Below, in pieces: positions 38,990 through 48,085 of a stretch of DNA of 64,000 bases. Position numbers and translations under genes: made by a program. The notes beneath the pieces are model-generated. The model was not told where the DNA came from. It saw nothing but the letters and a program-made list of their open reading frames with translations, and ran no database searches. This DNA comes from an uncultured Clostridia bacterium (GTDB taxonomy: Bacteria; Bacillota; Clostridia; Christensenellales; Pumilibacteraceae), in the NCBI GenBank assembly GCA_947066105.1, contig CAMSYM010000001.1, forward strand, positions 248,001-312,000, written 5' to 3'. Positions within the stretch are counted from its first letter, which is position 1. Each line of letters opens with the position of its first letter.

Positions 38990-38991
38990 TC

Positions 38992-39546
38992 ATGAGAGTG
39001 ATAGCGGGCAAGTATAAAGCGACAAAGCTTATTTCGCCGCGCGGCGAAGTTCGACCGACGACCGATCTCGTTAAGGGCAGTTTGTTTTCGATGTTGCAAT
39101 CGAAAGGATTGCTTGCGGACGCCGATTGCTTGGATCTGTTTTGCGGCAGCGGCGCGCTCGGTATCGAGGCGTTGTCGCGCGGCGCGCGTTCGTGCGTTTT
39201 CGTCGACGCCGACACCGATAACGTCGCGGTCAATCTCGCAAAGCTCAAAATTTCCGCGCGTACGGTAAAAACGGATTTTCGTCATGCGTTGCGGGCTATG
39301 CGCGGACAAACTTTCGACCTTGTGTTTTGCGATCCGCCGTATAAAACCGATTATGCGGAACAGGCGTTGCGCGCATTGATCAAGTACGGCATGCTCGGCG
39401 AGAACGGCGTTGCTGTCGTCGAACACGCAGTCGGCGCAGAGTTGAACGTGTCAGGAGCGAAAATAACGGACAGCAGGATATTCGGCGTATCTGCATTCGA
39501 TTTTGTGCGAGGTGACAATGAAAGCGATATTTGCGGGAACGTTTGA
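38992..39546 (+). CDS. rsmD: 16S rRNA (guanine966-N2)-methyltransferase RsmD
   Basis: 184 residues from ATG 38992 (an upstream-open frame to 38905 is not used). N-terminus MRVIAGKYK is the RsmD signature; PTTDLVKGSLFSML, SAM-binding DLFCGSGALGIEALSRGA, and catalytic FCDPPY follow. Standard rsmD-coaD pair; it overlaps coaD by 29 nt. Confidence 0.96.
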   Translation: MRVIAGKYKATKLISPRGEVRPTTDLVKGSLFSMLQSKGLLADADCLDLFCGSGALGIEALSRGARSCVFVDADTDNVAVNLAKLKISARTVKTDFRHALRAMRGQTFDLVFCDPPYKTDYAEQALRALIKYGMLGENGVAVVEHAVGAELNVSGAKITDSRIFGVSAFDFVRGDNESDICGNV

Positions 39547-39994
39547 CCCGTTTACGACGGGACACCGCGATATAACGGAGCGCGCGCTCGCCGTATTCGG
39601 CGTGGTAACGGTCGCGGTAGCGCGAGAAACGGGTAAAAGCTGTTTGAGCGCGGACGAACGCGCGCATATAGCAGAGCTTGCAGTGAGCGATCTGGCGAAC
39701 GTCGAAGTAGTCGTGTTCGACGGATTGCTTTCCGACTTCTTGGTCGAAAACGGCGATTGCGTGCTTGTGCGCGGCGTGCGCGATTGCCGCGACTTCGAGT
39801 ACGAGAGGGAGCTTGCCGCGGTATATAAGTCGCTGTGCGGCAAGGATACGATGTGTTTGATGACGGCGGCGAAATTTTGTCACGTATCGTCGTCGGTAGT
39901 GCGCGAGCTGGCGCGGCTGGGCGGCAAGTTGGACGGATACGTAACGCCGCAGTGCGTGCGAGACGTCGAACGGGCGTATGCAAAAAGAACTTGA
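39518..39994 (+). CDS. coaD: Phosphopantetheine adenylyltransferase
   Basis: 158 residues from ATG 39518, chosen over 39503 because of GAGGTGA 3-9 nt upstream and homology. Nucleotidyltransferase motif GTFDPFTTGHRDI (about 6-18) and RGVRDCRDFEYE; the final ATP motif is the diverged HVSSSVVREL. Penultimate step of CoA synthesis. coaBC, for the second and third steps, is also in this window at 48086. Confidence 0.96.
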   Translation: MKAIFAGTFDPFTTGHRDITERALAVFGVVTVAVARETGKSCLSADERAHIAELAVSDLANVEVVVFDGLLSDFLVENGDCVLVRGVRDCRDFEYERELAAVYKSLCGKDTMCLMTAAKFCHVSSSVVRELARLGGKLDGYVTPQCVRDVERAYAKRT

Positions 39995-40005
39995 CGGAGT
40001 GGGGT

Positions 40006-40473
40006 ATGAAAGAAAACGTCGATGCTTTGGAATTATTGGACAGGCTCAGAGCCGAGCTTGACGGCGGACACGGGATTTTTTCCAAAAAGCCCGATATCGG
40101 GTTGTGCGTCGAGCTTTGCGATAAGCTCGCAAAAGTTTTGCCGGAGTCTATAAACGACGCCGAGTATATCAAGCACAAGCGCAAAGAGATTTTGGCTAAC
40201 GCCGACGTGGTGGCTAAAAACACTATCCGCGCCGCCGAAGAAAAGGCGAACAATCTCGTTTCCGAATCGGAAGTCGTCAAGAGCGCGCAGGCGGCGTCCA
40301 ATCGCATTATCGAAAGCGCGTATGCCAAATGCGACAACCTTATAATACGAACGAAAGCGCATTTGGATAATCTGTTTAAGGAAACCGAAAATTTTTTGTG
40401 TTCGACGCTTGCCGTCGTGCGCACGAACCGCGAAGAATTGCGCGCCGCGCTGTCGGACGATAAAAAAGGATGA
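40006..40473 (+). CDS. Coiled-coil protein of unknown function next to coaD
   Basis: 155 residues with RBS GGAGTGGGG. No signal or membrane helix. Residues about 60-150 form a long charged amphipathic helix rich in Ala, Lys and Glu, as in V-ATPase subunit H/E-like and DivIVA-like coiled coils. Similar coiled-coil ORFs sit beside coaD in other Clostridia, but I cannot name the family. Lies 11 nt after coaD and 13 nt before the DAHP synthase gene, so it is probably co-transcribed. Confidence 0.75.
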   Translation: MKENVDALELLDRLRAELDGGHGIFSKKPDIGLCVELCDKLAKVLPESINDAEYIKHKRKEILANADVVAKNTIRAAEEKANNLVSESEVVKSAQAASNRIIESAYAKCDNLIIRTKAHLDNLFKETENFLCSTLAVVRTNREELRAALSDDKKG

Positions 40474-40486
40474 CCGTTAAGACCCG

Positions 40487-41509
40487 ATGTTTCGTACCGT
40501 AAGAAAACTTCCGCCGCCCGAACGACTTAAACGTATCGTACCGTTGACGGGCGAAGCGATACATAACAGAGAAAACGCGATACGCCGAATACGCGATATT
40601 CTCGACGGAAAAGATAAGCGTAAGCTGTTCGTCGTCGGTCCGTGTTCCGCGGACGACGCCGACGCCGTTTGCGATTACGCCGTGCGGCTCGCCGCGCTCG
40701 CCGACAAGGTAAAGGATAAGATCTTTACGGTAATGCGCGTTTACACAGCCAAAACGCGCACTCGCGGCGACGGGTATTTGGGCTTGTTGCATTCGATCTC
40801 GGTAAACGGCAATATAGATCTTGCCGCGGGGCTTGCCGCCGCGCGCGAGCTTCACATACGCGTCATGCGCGAAAGCGGGTTATGCATCGCCGACGAGATA
40901 GTTTATGCCGATACGGTCGATTATCTGTCCGATACGCTATGCTACGCTACGGTGGGCGCGCGGACGAGCGACGATCCGACGCATAGGTTCGTCGCGAGCG
41001 GGCTGGATATTCCCGTCGGGATCAAGAACCCCGTCAACGGGAATCCGCACGAGCTTGCGGGCAGTCTGTGCGCCGCGACGTCGCCCAACTGTTTTGTTTT
41101 CCGCGGCGAACAGGTGCAGACCGACGGTAATCCTTATGCGCACGCGGTATTTCGCGGCGCAGTCGACAAGAACGGGGCTCACATACCCAATTACGGGCGC
41201 GACGACGTTTTGCGGTTTGCCGATATGTGCGCCGAACGCGGCGTTAAAGGCGCTGTTATCGATGCGGGACACTCCAACAGCGGCAAAAACGCGAAAAGGC
41301 AGATGACCGCCGTAGAAGACGTTTTGAACATGGCGGCGCGTTGTCCCGAATATAATGCGTTCGTAAAAGGCATTATGCTGGAAAGCTATATCGTCGACGG
41401 CAATCAATCGGTCGGCGGCGTGTACGGTAAGTCGGTGACGGACGAGTGCTTGGGCATAGAAATGACCGAAAGATCGATGTTGTCAGCCGCGGAGCGCATT
41501 ATTTTATAG
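40487..41509 (+). CDS. 3-deoxy-7-phosphoheptulonate (DAHP) synthase, class I (AroF/G/H type)
   Basis: 340 residues. FVVGPCSADD, MRVYTAKTRT, ATVGARTSDDPTHRFVASGLDIPVGIKN, VIDAGHSNSGKNAKRQ (metal/PEP ligand region) and MLESYIVDGNQS are the E. coli AroG-type landmarks in order. Condenses PEP and erythrose-4-phosphate as the first step of aromatic amino-acid synthesis. No other shikimate genes are near, so its regulation is separate. Somewhat diverged from E. coli AroG in the loops. Confidence 0.93.
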   Translation: MFRTVRKLPPPERLKRIVPLTGEAIHNRENAIRRIRDILDGKDKRKLFVVGPCSADDADAVCDYAVRLAALADKVKDKIFTVMRVYTAKTRTRGDGYLGLLHSISVNGNIDLAAGLAAARELHIRVMRESGLCIADEIVYADTVDYLSDTLCYATVGARTSDDPTHRFVASGLDIPVGIKNPVNGNPHELAGSLCAATSPNCFVFRGEQVQTDGNPYAHAVFRGAVDKNGAHIPNYGRDDVLRFADMCAERGVKGAVIDAGHSNSGKNAKRQMTAVEDVLNMAARCPEYNAFVKGIMLESYIVDGNQSVGGVYGKSVTDECLGIEMTERSMLSAAERIIL

Positions 41510-41628
41510 CGTTATTCGCGCATAACGGGCGGAAAGCGTCGAAAACGGTCGTGTTTCGTCGAAATTGCGCCGTTGCGCCATATGCCTTGCGTAGTATGCT
41601 ATACTCTTTGTTGTTCGGAGGTGAAAGC

Positions 41629-42024
41629 ATGGCTCGTAAAGCAGGCGAACTCAAAAAACGGTGCTGGTTGGCAAAGCAACGGCTTAAAATGGGCTATTGG
41701 GAGTCTGTCAGGGAAGACAGACAGCGGTCGGAAGCGGACGGAGCGTCCGCACAGACGGCGGCAAGCATACATGCGCACGTGCGTTTGATGCGCGATGCGG
41801 AGGTCGCGGCTGGATTGTCGCCGCAGGACGAAAAAATGTATCTCAAAGTATGCGAGATACTCGACAGCAACGAAGTGACGATCAATCCCATCGGGCAGTT
41901 GATCGAGCGCGACGTGTACGACAGACTGGACGGCGCGTCGCGACAGCGGTACGTTTTGGAGCTTTCCGAAAAGTTCCGCGAATTAAAAGACAGATATTAC
42001 CGCGAACGCACGACGGGCGCGTGA
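41629..42024 (+). CDS. Unknown basic helical protein upstream of pcrA
   Basis: 131 residues from ATG 41629 with RBS GGAGGTG; the frame open from 41446 is not used. Very basic N-terminus (MARKAGELKKRCWLAKQRLKM) followed by predicted helices; no known motif seen. Preceded by an extended -10 box (TGCTATACT, 41597-41605), so it probably starts the transcript that includes pcrA (16 nt downstream) and ligA. The placement suggests, without proof, a nucleic-acid-related role. Confidence 0.7.
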   Translation: MARKAGELKKRCWLAKQRLKMGYWESVREDRQRSEADGASAQTAASIHAHVRLMRDAEVAAGLSPQDEKMYLKVCEILDSNEVTINPIGQLIERDVYDRLDGASRQRYVLELSEKFRELKDRYYRERTTGA

Positions 42025-42040
42025 AATCCAAAGAGGCAAT

Positions 42041-44323
42041 ATGTACGATCTCGAAGAACTTAACGAAATACAAAAACAAGCCGTACTCGAAACGGAAGGC
42101 GCGGTGCTTGTGACTGCGGGCGCGGGTAGCGGCAAAACGCGGCTTTTGACTCACCGTATCGCGCATTTGATAAAGGATCTGCGCGTACAGCCGTACAATA
42201 TTCTCGCCATTACGTTTACCAATAAAGCGGCTAACGAAATGCGCGTGCGGCTTGAAAGCATGCTCGACAATGCGGACGGTATATGGATATTCACGTTTCA
42301 CGCCGCTTGCGTGCGTATGCTAAGGCGGTATATCGACCGCATCGGCTTCAATAAAGATTTTACTATATACGGCGACGCCGAAACGAAAGCGGTATTAAAG
42401 CGGATATGCAAGGAAGCCGAGCTTAACGACGATATGGTCAAGCGTATCGCTTCGGCGATATCCGATTCCAAAAACAAAGGCATTTCGCCCGACGATTATG
42501 CGTCCGTTCATAAATTCGCGCAAGACGCGGAAGATATAGGCGACGCTTATGCGCGGTATCAGAACGCGCTCAAAGCGAACAATGCGCTCGATTACGACGA
42601 TCTGCTTAATAAAACGCTGTATTTGCTCGAAACGTGCGACGAGGCTCGCGAGTTTTATCAAGATAAGTTCCGTTATATACATATCGACGAATTTCAAGAT
42701 ACCAACGACGTGCAGTATAAAATAGCAAAGATATTGGCGGCAAAGCACGGTAACATCTTTGCCGTAGGCGACGAGGATCAGTGTATTTACACTTGGCGCG
42801 GCGCGTCGATCGAAAACATATTCAATCTGCAAAAAGATTTCGATTGCAAGGTGTTCAAGCTCGAACAAAATTACCGTTCTACTTCGAATATCCTTGCGAT
42901 CGCCAATAAAATAATCAAAGGCAATTCGCAACGTTTGGACAAAAAACTATGGACGGAATGCGGCGACGGGCAAAAGGCGGTATGCTTCGGCGCGGCGACC
43001 GACGGGTTCGAAGCCGATTACGTGGTGCGCACCATACACGAGCTTGTGTATAACGGCGAATATGATTATTCGGACTGCGCCGTACTTTTGCGGCTCAATG
43101 CGTTGACTCGTCCGTTTGAAGAGCGTTTTTTGCAATACGGAATACCGAGCAGGGTTTTCGGCGGATTCAAGTTTTACGACCGAAAAGAGATAAAGGACGT
43201 TTTGGCGTATGCGCGGTTGTCCGTCAATCCGTTCGACGACGAAGCGGTCTACCGCATAATCAATTTCCCGCGGCGCGGCATAGGCGAAACGTCTGTGGAA
43301 AAGATACGCGATCTGACGGCGCAAACAGGCAGAAGCGCGTTCGATATAATCACGCATGCCGCCGAAACACCGTTTCCTTCGGCATTGAAAGCGAAATTGA
43401 CAGACTTCGGCGAAACGCTCGTCGCTTTGCGCAACGCGGCAAACGGCGGCGTGACCGATTATTTTAAGTGTTTATTGTACAACGTGCTCGACGTCGTCGG
43501 TTTGTTTTCGAGCGACGACGAGGACCGCGCAAGGCTGGAAAACATCAACGAGCTTGTCAACTCGGTGCGCGAGTTCGTAAAAAATAATCCCGATTCGGGC
43601 TTGTCCGATTATTTGCAGACGGTATCGCTGTACAGCGATACCGACGATATGAACGACGACAACGCCGTTACTATCGCCACCGTACACAGCGCCAAGGGCT
43701 TGGAATTTCCGGTGGTATTCGTTGTCGCGCTCGAAGACGGCGTATTTCCGTCGCTTAGACAAAACGAAAACGGCGCGGCACATATGGAAGAGGAGCGCCG
43801 ATTGATGTACGTAGCCGTCACGCGCGCTATGCGCAGACTGTTTTTGACGTATGCAAAATCCCGTTATTTGTACGGCGAGACCAAATACGGCATTCCGTCG
43901 CGATTTTTATGCGAGGCGGGGCTTGTCGAGCGTCCCGCCGATCCCGTTGACGTGTTTACCGCAAGTCCGTCATACCGAAGCGTAGGACAGTTCGCCCGCG
44001 CGTCCGCGACAGGCTATTCGTCCGATACGCGCGCGCAAAAAAGCGCGCCCGTCGGCGCGTCGTTCGGCGGAGAAAAATTCGAAGGCGCGTATAAAAGCTC
44101 GTTCGGCGCGACCGTTCAACGCGCGCACAATGTGCAGACTGTCGACTCCGATAAATCGCGGTTCGTCGCCGGCGTGCGCGTTATGCACAAGCGTTTGGGC
44201 AAAGGCAGGATTTTGAGCGTGGAAAACGTGGGCAATAATTTGTATGCGAAAATTGAATTCGAACGCGGCGGCGTAATGAATCTTGCCGTTGATTTCGCGC
44301 CGCTCGTTATAGTCGAGGAGTAG
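42041..44323 (+). CDS. pcrA: UvrD/PcrA-family DNA helicase
   Basis: 760 residues. Superfamily 1A motifs: Q-motif LNEIQKQAV, Walker A GAGSGKT (about 27-33), TFTNKAANEM (Ia), Walker B HIDEFQDTN (motif II), VGDEDQCIYTWRGA (III), YRS, TVHSAKGLEFPVVFV (V) and VAVTRAMR (VI). C-terminal linker and Tudor-like end (HKRLGKGRILSVE), as in PcrA. Unwinds DNA in repair and replication. ligA follows after 3 nt, the common pcrA-ligA pair. Confidence 0.97.
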   Translation: MYDLEELNEIQKQAVLETEGAVLVTAGAGSGKTRLLTHRIAHLIKDLRVQPYNILAITFTNKAANEMRVRLESMLDNADGIWIFTFHAACVRMLRRYIDRIGFNKDFTIYGDAETKAVLKRICKEAELNDDMVKRIASAISDSKNKGISPDDYASVHKFAQDAEDIGDAYARYQNALKANNALDYDDLLNKTLYLLETCDEAREFYQDKFRYIHIDEFQDTNDVQYKIAKILAAKHGNIFAVGDEDQCIYTWRGASIENIFNLQKDFDCKVFKLEQNYRSTSNILAIANKIIKGNSQRLDKKLWTECGDGQKAVCFGAATDGFEADYVVRTIHELVYNGEYDYSDCAVLLRLNALTRPFEERFLQYGIPSRVFGGFKFYDRKEIKDVLAYARLSVNPFDDEAVYRIINFPRRGIGETSVEKIRDLTAQTGRSAFDIITHAAETPFPSALKAKLTDFGETLVALRNAANGGVTDYFKCLLYNVLDVVGLFSSDDEDRARLENINELVNSVREFVKNNPDSGLSDYLQTVSLYSDTDDMNDDNAVTIATVHSAKGLEFPVVFVVALEDGVFPSLRQNENGAAHMEEERRLMYVAVTRAMRRLFLTYAKSRYLYGETKYGIPSRFLCEAGLVERPADPVDVFTASPSYRSVGQFARASATGYSSDTRAQKSAPVGASFGGEKFEGAYKSSFGATVQRAHNVQTVDSDKSRFVAGVRVMHKRLGKGRILSVENVGNNLYAKIEFERGGVMNLAVDFAPLVIVEE

Positions 44324-44326
44324 ACC

Positions 44327-46264
44327 ATGAACGATCCGCAGACGATGCGCGAGCTTGTTGACAGGCTCAACGAACTTGCATACCGATATTACGTGCTGGA
44401 CGAGCCGTCCGTTTCCGACAAGGAGTATGACGAATTGTACGACAGGCTCGTCGCGCTCGAAAAGTACAGCGGTATCGTTTACGACGATTCGCCGACCAAG
44501 CGAGTGGGCGGCGAGCCGCTCAAAGAGTTTTTGCCGCACACGCATTTGCATAGGCTGTACAGCCTTGATAAATGCAACAGCTTCGACAGCTTGCGCGCTT
44601 GGTTCGGCAAAGTGGAAAACGCGCTCGGTTATGCGCCCGAATGCACGCTCGAATACAAGCTGGACGGGCTGACGATATGCTTGACATACCGTGACGGTAA
44701 GCTTGTTACGGGCGCGACGCGCGGCAACGGCGAAGTGGGCGAAAACGTTACCGAACAGGTAAAGACGATCAAGTCCGTGCCGCTCGGCATAGAATATCGC
44801 GGCGAAACGGAAGTTCAGGGCGAGGGCATAATGCGAATAAGCGCGCTCGAAAAATACAATGCTACCGCCGCCGTCCCGCTCAAAAATCCGCGCAACGCCG
44901 TCGCGGGCGCTATACGCAATCTCGACGTGCGAGAAACGGCTAAACGCAATCTCGACGTGATTTTTTATAACGTAAATCACATTTCGGACGATCCCGATAT
45001 GTCGCAGACAGAGCAGATAGATTTCATCAAGCGCAACAGGTTTAAAACGGGCATGCTGTTCGTTTCGTCCGATATCGAAAAAATAATCGAAAAAATACAG
45101 TCGGTGGACCGCGCGGCGCTCGACTTTGCCATAGACGGCATGGTGATAAAGGTAAACGACGGCAAAGCCCGTGCGACGCTCGGATATACCGACAAATTCC
45201 CCAAATGGGCGATAGCGTATAAATTCGAAGCGGAGGAAACGACAACCGTTTTGGAAAACGTGGTTTGGCAGGTGGGGCGGACGGGCAAGCTTACGCCGCT
45301 CGCCGTGCTCGAACCCGTCGAACTGTGCGGCGCGACCGTCAAGCGCGCGACGCTCAACAATTACGGCGACATAGTGCGCAAAGCCGTGACGATCGGGTCG
45401 CGCGTGTTTATAAGGCGAAGTAACGACGTTATCCCCGAAATTCTCGGCGTTGCGGAAGAATGCGAGACCGCGCGCGAGATAGAAAAACCCACGGTCTGCC
45501 CGTGTTGCGGTCACGCATTGACCGAAGAAGGCGCAAACCTGTTTTGTCAAAATTTTTACGATTGCCGCGCTCAGGTCGTCGCCCGTATCGAGCATTTTTG
45601 CACCAAGGACTGCATGGATATCGACGGCGTCAGCATTAAAACGGCGGAACAGTTGTACGATAAGCTTAACGTAAGATCGGCGCATATGCTGTACGAGCTT
45701 ACGGCGGACGATCTTAAAAACATCGACGGATTCAAAGACAAAAAAATATCCAATTTTTTGACAGCCGTACAAAAATCCAAAAACGCCGATCTGCCGCATT
45801 TCATCAACGCGCTTTGTATAGACAACGTGGGCAGAGTTACCGCAAGAGCGCTTGCCGAGCATTTCGGTTCGGTCGCCGCGCTTTCGCGCGCGCAAACGGA
45901 CGAGCTTGTCGCCATACAGGACGTGGGCGAGATCGTGGCGCGGTCGATAGTGGAATATTTCCTAAGACATGCGGACGTTATAGAAAAGTTCAAGGCTTTG
46001 GGTATCGACCCCGTATACGAAAAGGCGGACGGAGGCAAGCTTTCGGGCTTGAAATTCGTATTGACGGGATCGCTGTCGTCGTTCACGCGCGACGATGCGC
46101 GCGCCGCAATAGAAAAGGCGGGCGGCACGGTGCAGTCGAGCGTGTCGAAGCTGACCGATATAGTCGTTGCGGGCGAAAGCGCGGGCTCTAAGCTCGAAAA
46201 AGCGCGCGCGCTCGGTAAAAAAATAATCGACGAAACACAGTTTATTGCCATGCTAAACGCTTGA
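44327..46264 (+). CDS. ligA: NAD-dependent DNA ligase LigA
   Basis: 645 residues. Ia domain (YRYYVLDEPSVSDKEYD), adenylation site KLDGLT with the nucleophile Lys, OB fold, Cys4 zinc finger (CPCCGHAL then a second Cys pair), helix-hairpin-helix region, and C-terminal BRCT domain (about 570-645). Joins Okazaki fragments. The -35 box of the yicC promoter overlaps its stop codon. Confidence 0.97.
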   Translation: MNDPQTMRELVDRLNELAYRYYVLDEPSVSDKEYDELYDRLVALEKYSGIVYDDSPTKRVGGEPLKEFLPHTHLHRLYSLDKCNSFDSLRAWFGKVENALGYAPECTLEYKLDGLTICLTYRDGKLVTGATRGNGEVGENVTEQVKTIKSVPLGIEYRGETEVQGEGIMRISALEKYNATAAVPLKNPRNAVAGAIRNLDVRETAKRNLDVIFYNVNHISDDPDMSQTEQIDFIKRNRFKTGMLFVSSDIEKIIEKIQSVDRAALDFAIDGMVIKVNDGKARATLGYTDKFPKWAIAYKFEAEETTTVLENVVWQVGRTGKLTPLAVLEPVELCGATVKRATLNNYGDIVRKAVTIGSRVFIRRSNDVIPEILGVAEECETAREIEKPTVCPCCGHALTEEGANLFCQNFYDCRAQVVARIEHFCTKDCMDIDGVSIKTAEQLYDKLNVRSAHMLYELTADDLKNIDGFKDKKISNFLTAVQKSKNADLPHFINALCIDNVGRVTARALAEHFGSVAALSRAQTDELVAIQDVGEIVARSIVEYFLRHADVIEKFKALGIDPVYEKADGGKLSGLKFVLTGSLSSFTRDDARAAIEKAGGTVQSSVSKLTDIVVAGESAGSKLEKARALGKKIIDETQFIAMLNA

Positions 46265-46289
46265 AAACAGTATTGCATTGTGATATAAT
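46261..46289 (+). promoter_or_regulatory. Promoter of the yicC-gmk-rpoZ unit
   Basis: TTGAAA at 46261-46266 (overlapping the ligA stop), 17-bp spacer, TATAAT at 46284-46289. Two TTGCAA boxes follow at about 46294 and 46310. Confidence 0.65.
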
Positions 46290-46350
46290 ATAAGTTGCAA
46301 TAATAGCATATTGCAAGCTGTAAGCGGTTTGCCGCGGTTAAGAGGTGTAT

Positions 46351-47226
46351 GTGAAAAGCATGACGGGTTACGGCAAGGGCGTGGCGTCCAAAGACAAGCG
46401 CACCGTGTCCGTAGAGATCAAATCGGTCAACAACAGATTTTTGGAGATTTCGTGCAAATTGCCCAAGTCGATGATGTATATCGACGACGTTATCCAAAAG
46501 ACCGTAAAAGCCAACGCGTCGCGCGGTAGCTTCGACGTGTACTTTTCGTACGAAAACCTGTCGGACACCGCAAAAAAAGTCACGGTGGATAATTCGCTTG
46601 CGGCGGAATACGTGGCTGCGGCGAAATCGTTGCGCGCGCAGTTCCGCTTGGAAGACGATTACAACGTGACCGCGCTGTTGCGCACGCCCGATATAATCAG
46701 TGTCACAGTACCCGACGACGACCGTGAGCTTGTTTCCGAGCTTACTCGTCAGGCGACGCTCGAAGCTTTGCAAAAGCTCGATATTATGCGCAAACGCGAA
46801 GGCGACGGGATACTTAACGATCTCAATACGCTTATAGGCAATCTCGACGATTATTTGGCGCAGGTGAAAAAGCGTGCGCCGCTCGTAGTCGACGATTACA
46901 AAAAAGGTTTGATGGCGCGCGTTAAAGAGCTGTTGGACGGGTACGATCCCGACGAAGCGAAGCTGTTGAACGAAGTGGCGTTTTTCGCCGATAAAGCGGA
47001 CGTCAACGAGGAAATTTCGAGGCTCGGTTCGCACATAGCGCAGTTTAAAGCTATTTGCGCGGAGAACGCGCCGCAGGGCAGACGGCTCGACTTTTTGTCG
47101 CAGGAAATGGTGCGTGAAGTTAATACCATGGGCAGTAAGTCCAACGATATAGCGCTCACGCGTTGCGTCGTCGCCATGAAAAACGAAGTGGAAAAAATCA
47201 AAGAACAAATAAGGAATATCGAATGA
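46351..47226 (+). CDS. yicC: YicC/YloC family endoribonuclease
   Basis: 291 residues from GTG 46351, which gives the family N-terminus MKSMTGYGKG; GTG 46345 overlaps the RBS. YicC N-domain, then the C-terminal DUF1732 block GRRLDFLSQEMVREVNTMGSKSNDI with the acidic residues tied to metal-dependent RNA cleavage. Classical neighbour of gmk and rpoZ. Overlaps gmk by 4 nt. Confidence 0.94.
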   Translation: MKSMTGYGKGVASKDKRTVSVEIKSVNNRFLEISCKLPKSMMYIDDVIQKTVKANASRGSFDVYFSYENLSDTAKKVTVDNSLAAEYVAAAKSLRAQFRLEDDYNVTALLRTPDIISVTVPDDDRELVSELTRQATLEALQKLDIMRKREGDGILNDLNTLIGNLDDYLAQVKKRAPLVVDDYKKGLMARVKELLDGYDPDEAKLLNEVAFFADKADVNEEISRLGSHIAQFKAICAENAPQGRRLDFLSQEMVREVNTMGSKSNDIALTRCVVAMKNEVEKIKEQIRNIE

Positions 47227-47828
47227 TGGATAAAGGTTTACTTGTGGTCATATCCGGTCCGTCGGGAGCGGGAAAAGGCACCGTTTATCAACGCGTGATA
47301 GAGCGCACGGGCATGAAGCGTTCGGTTTCGGTCACTACGCGGAAACCGCGTCCCGGCGAAGTCGAAGGGATCAATTACTTTTTTCGTTCCGAAGAAGAGT
47401 ATCAGCAAATGATCGCCGCGGGCGAGTTTTTGGAAACCGCGGAGGTCTATAAAAACTATTACGGCACGCCCAAAGCGCCCGTTTACGAAAACTTGGACAA
47501 GGGCAACGACGTGCTTTTCGAAGTGGACGTACACGGCGCGAGATCGATCAAAAAACAGTATCCCGAAGCCGTGACGATATTTCTTATGACGCCCGATTTC
47601 AAAACGCTGGAAGCGCGTTTGCGCGGGCGCGGCACCGAAAGCGAGGACAGCCTTAAAACGCGTTTGGGCGCGGCTAAGCGCGAACTCGGAAAGTACGAGA
47701 TGTTCGATTACATAGTCTTTAACGATACCGTCGATCGAGCGGTCGACGAAGTTATAGACATAATCCGCGCCGAAAAGCGCAGGATCAAGAATAACATTTC
47801 GGTGATTAAAGGCTTGCTTAGCGAGTGA
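47223..47828 (+). CDS. gmk: Guanylate kinase
   Basis: 201 residues from ATG 47223 (or 47226) with AAGGA upstream. P-loop GPSGAGKGT near the N-terminus, SVTTRKPRPGEVEGINYFF (GMP-binding block), and VLFEVDVHGA. Phosphorylates GMP to GDP, feeding nucleotide pools and (p)ppGpp. Followed by rpoZ after 55 nt. Confidence 0.97.
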   Translation: MMDKGLLVVISGPSGAGKGTVYQRVIERTGMKRSVSVTTRKPRPGEVEGINYFFRSEEEYQQMIAAGEFLETAEVYKNYYGTPKAPVYENLDKGNDVLFEVDVHGARSIKKQYPEAVTIFLMTPDFKTLEARLRGRGTESEDSLKTRLGAAKRELGKYEMFDYIVFNDTVDRAVDEVIDIIRAEKRRIKNNISVIKGLLSE

Positions 47829-47883
47829 GCGCAAGCGACCGAACAGCCAAAACACGCAATAAATCTTCAAAGAGGTAAATAAT

Positions 47884-48081
47884 ATGTTAGTAGATCCGCC
47901 TATCGACAAACTTGTGGAAACCGTCGGCAATAAGTATGCGCTTGTCGGACTTTTGGGCAAGCGCGCACGCACGCTTATGGATAAGCGTCACGATTATTTG
48001 GAGCAGGAAGGCGTAAACCCCGTTTCTCTCGCCGCCAAAGAAGTATACGAAGGCAAAGTCGAGGGCGTGGAGGAGGACTGA
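47884..48081 (+). CDS. rpoZ: DNA-directed RNA polymerase subunit omega
   Basis: 65 residues with AAAGAGGT upstream. Omega core pattern: N-terminal PPIDKLVETVGNKYALVGLLGKRA, where the family has ...NKY.LV...AKRAR, then a short tail with ARTLMD and AAKEVYEGKV. Small assembly subunit for RNA polymerase; position between gmk and coaBC confirms it. Confidence 0.95.
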   Translation: MLVDPPIDKLVETVGNKYALVGLLGKRARTLMDKRHDYLEQEGVNPVSLAAKEVYEGKVEGVEED

Positions 48082-48085
48082 GTCC

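Noticed and set aside
43970..45895. Minus-strand ORF of 641 codons opposite pcrA/ligA
   Set aside because: It lies antisense to two clear housekeeping genes, has no recognisable motif, is rich in His, Arg and Val as expected for a codon-bias shadow, and has no promoter or RBS.
45571..47208. Minus-strand ORF of 545 codons opposite ligA/yicC
   Set aside because: Antisense shadow of ligA and yicC with low-complexity residue use.
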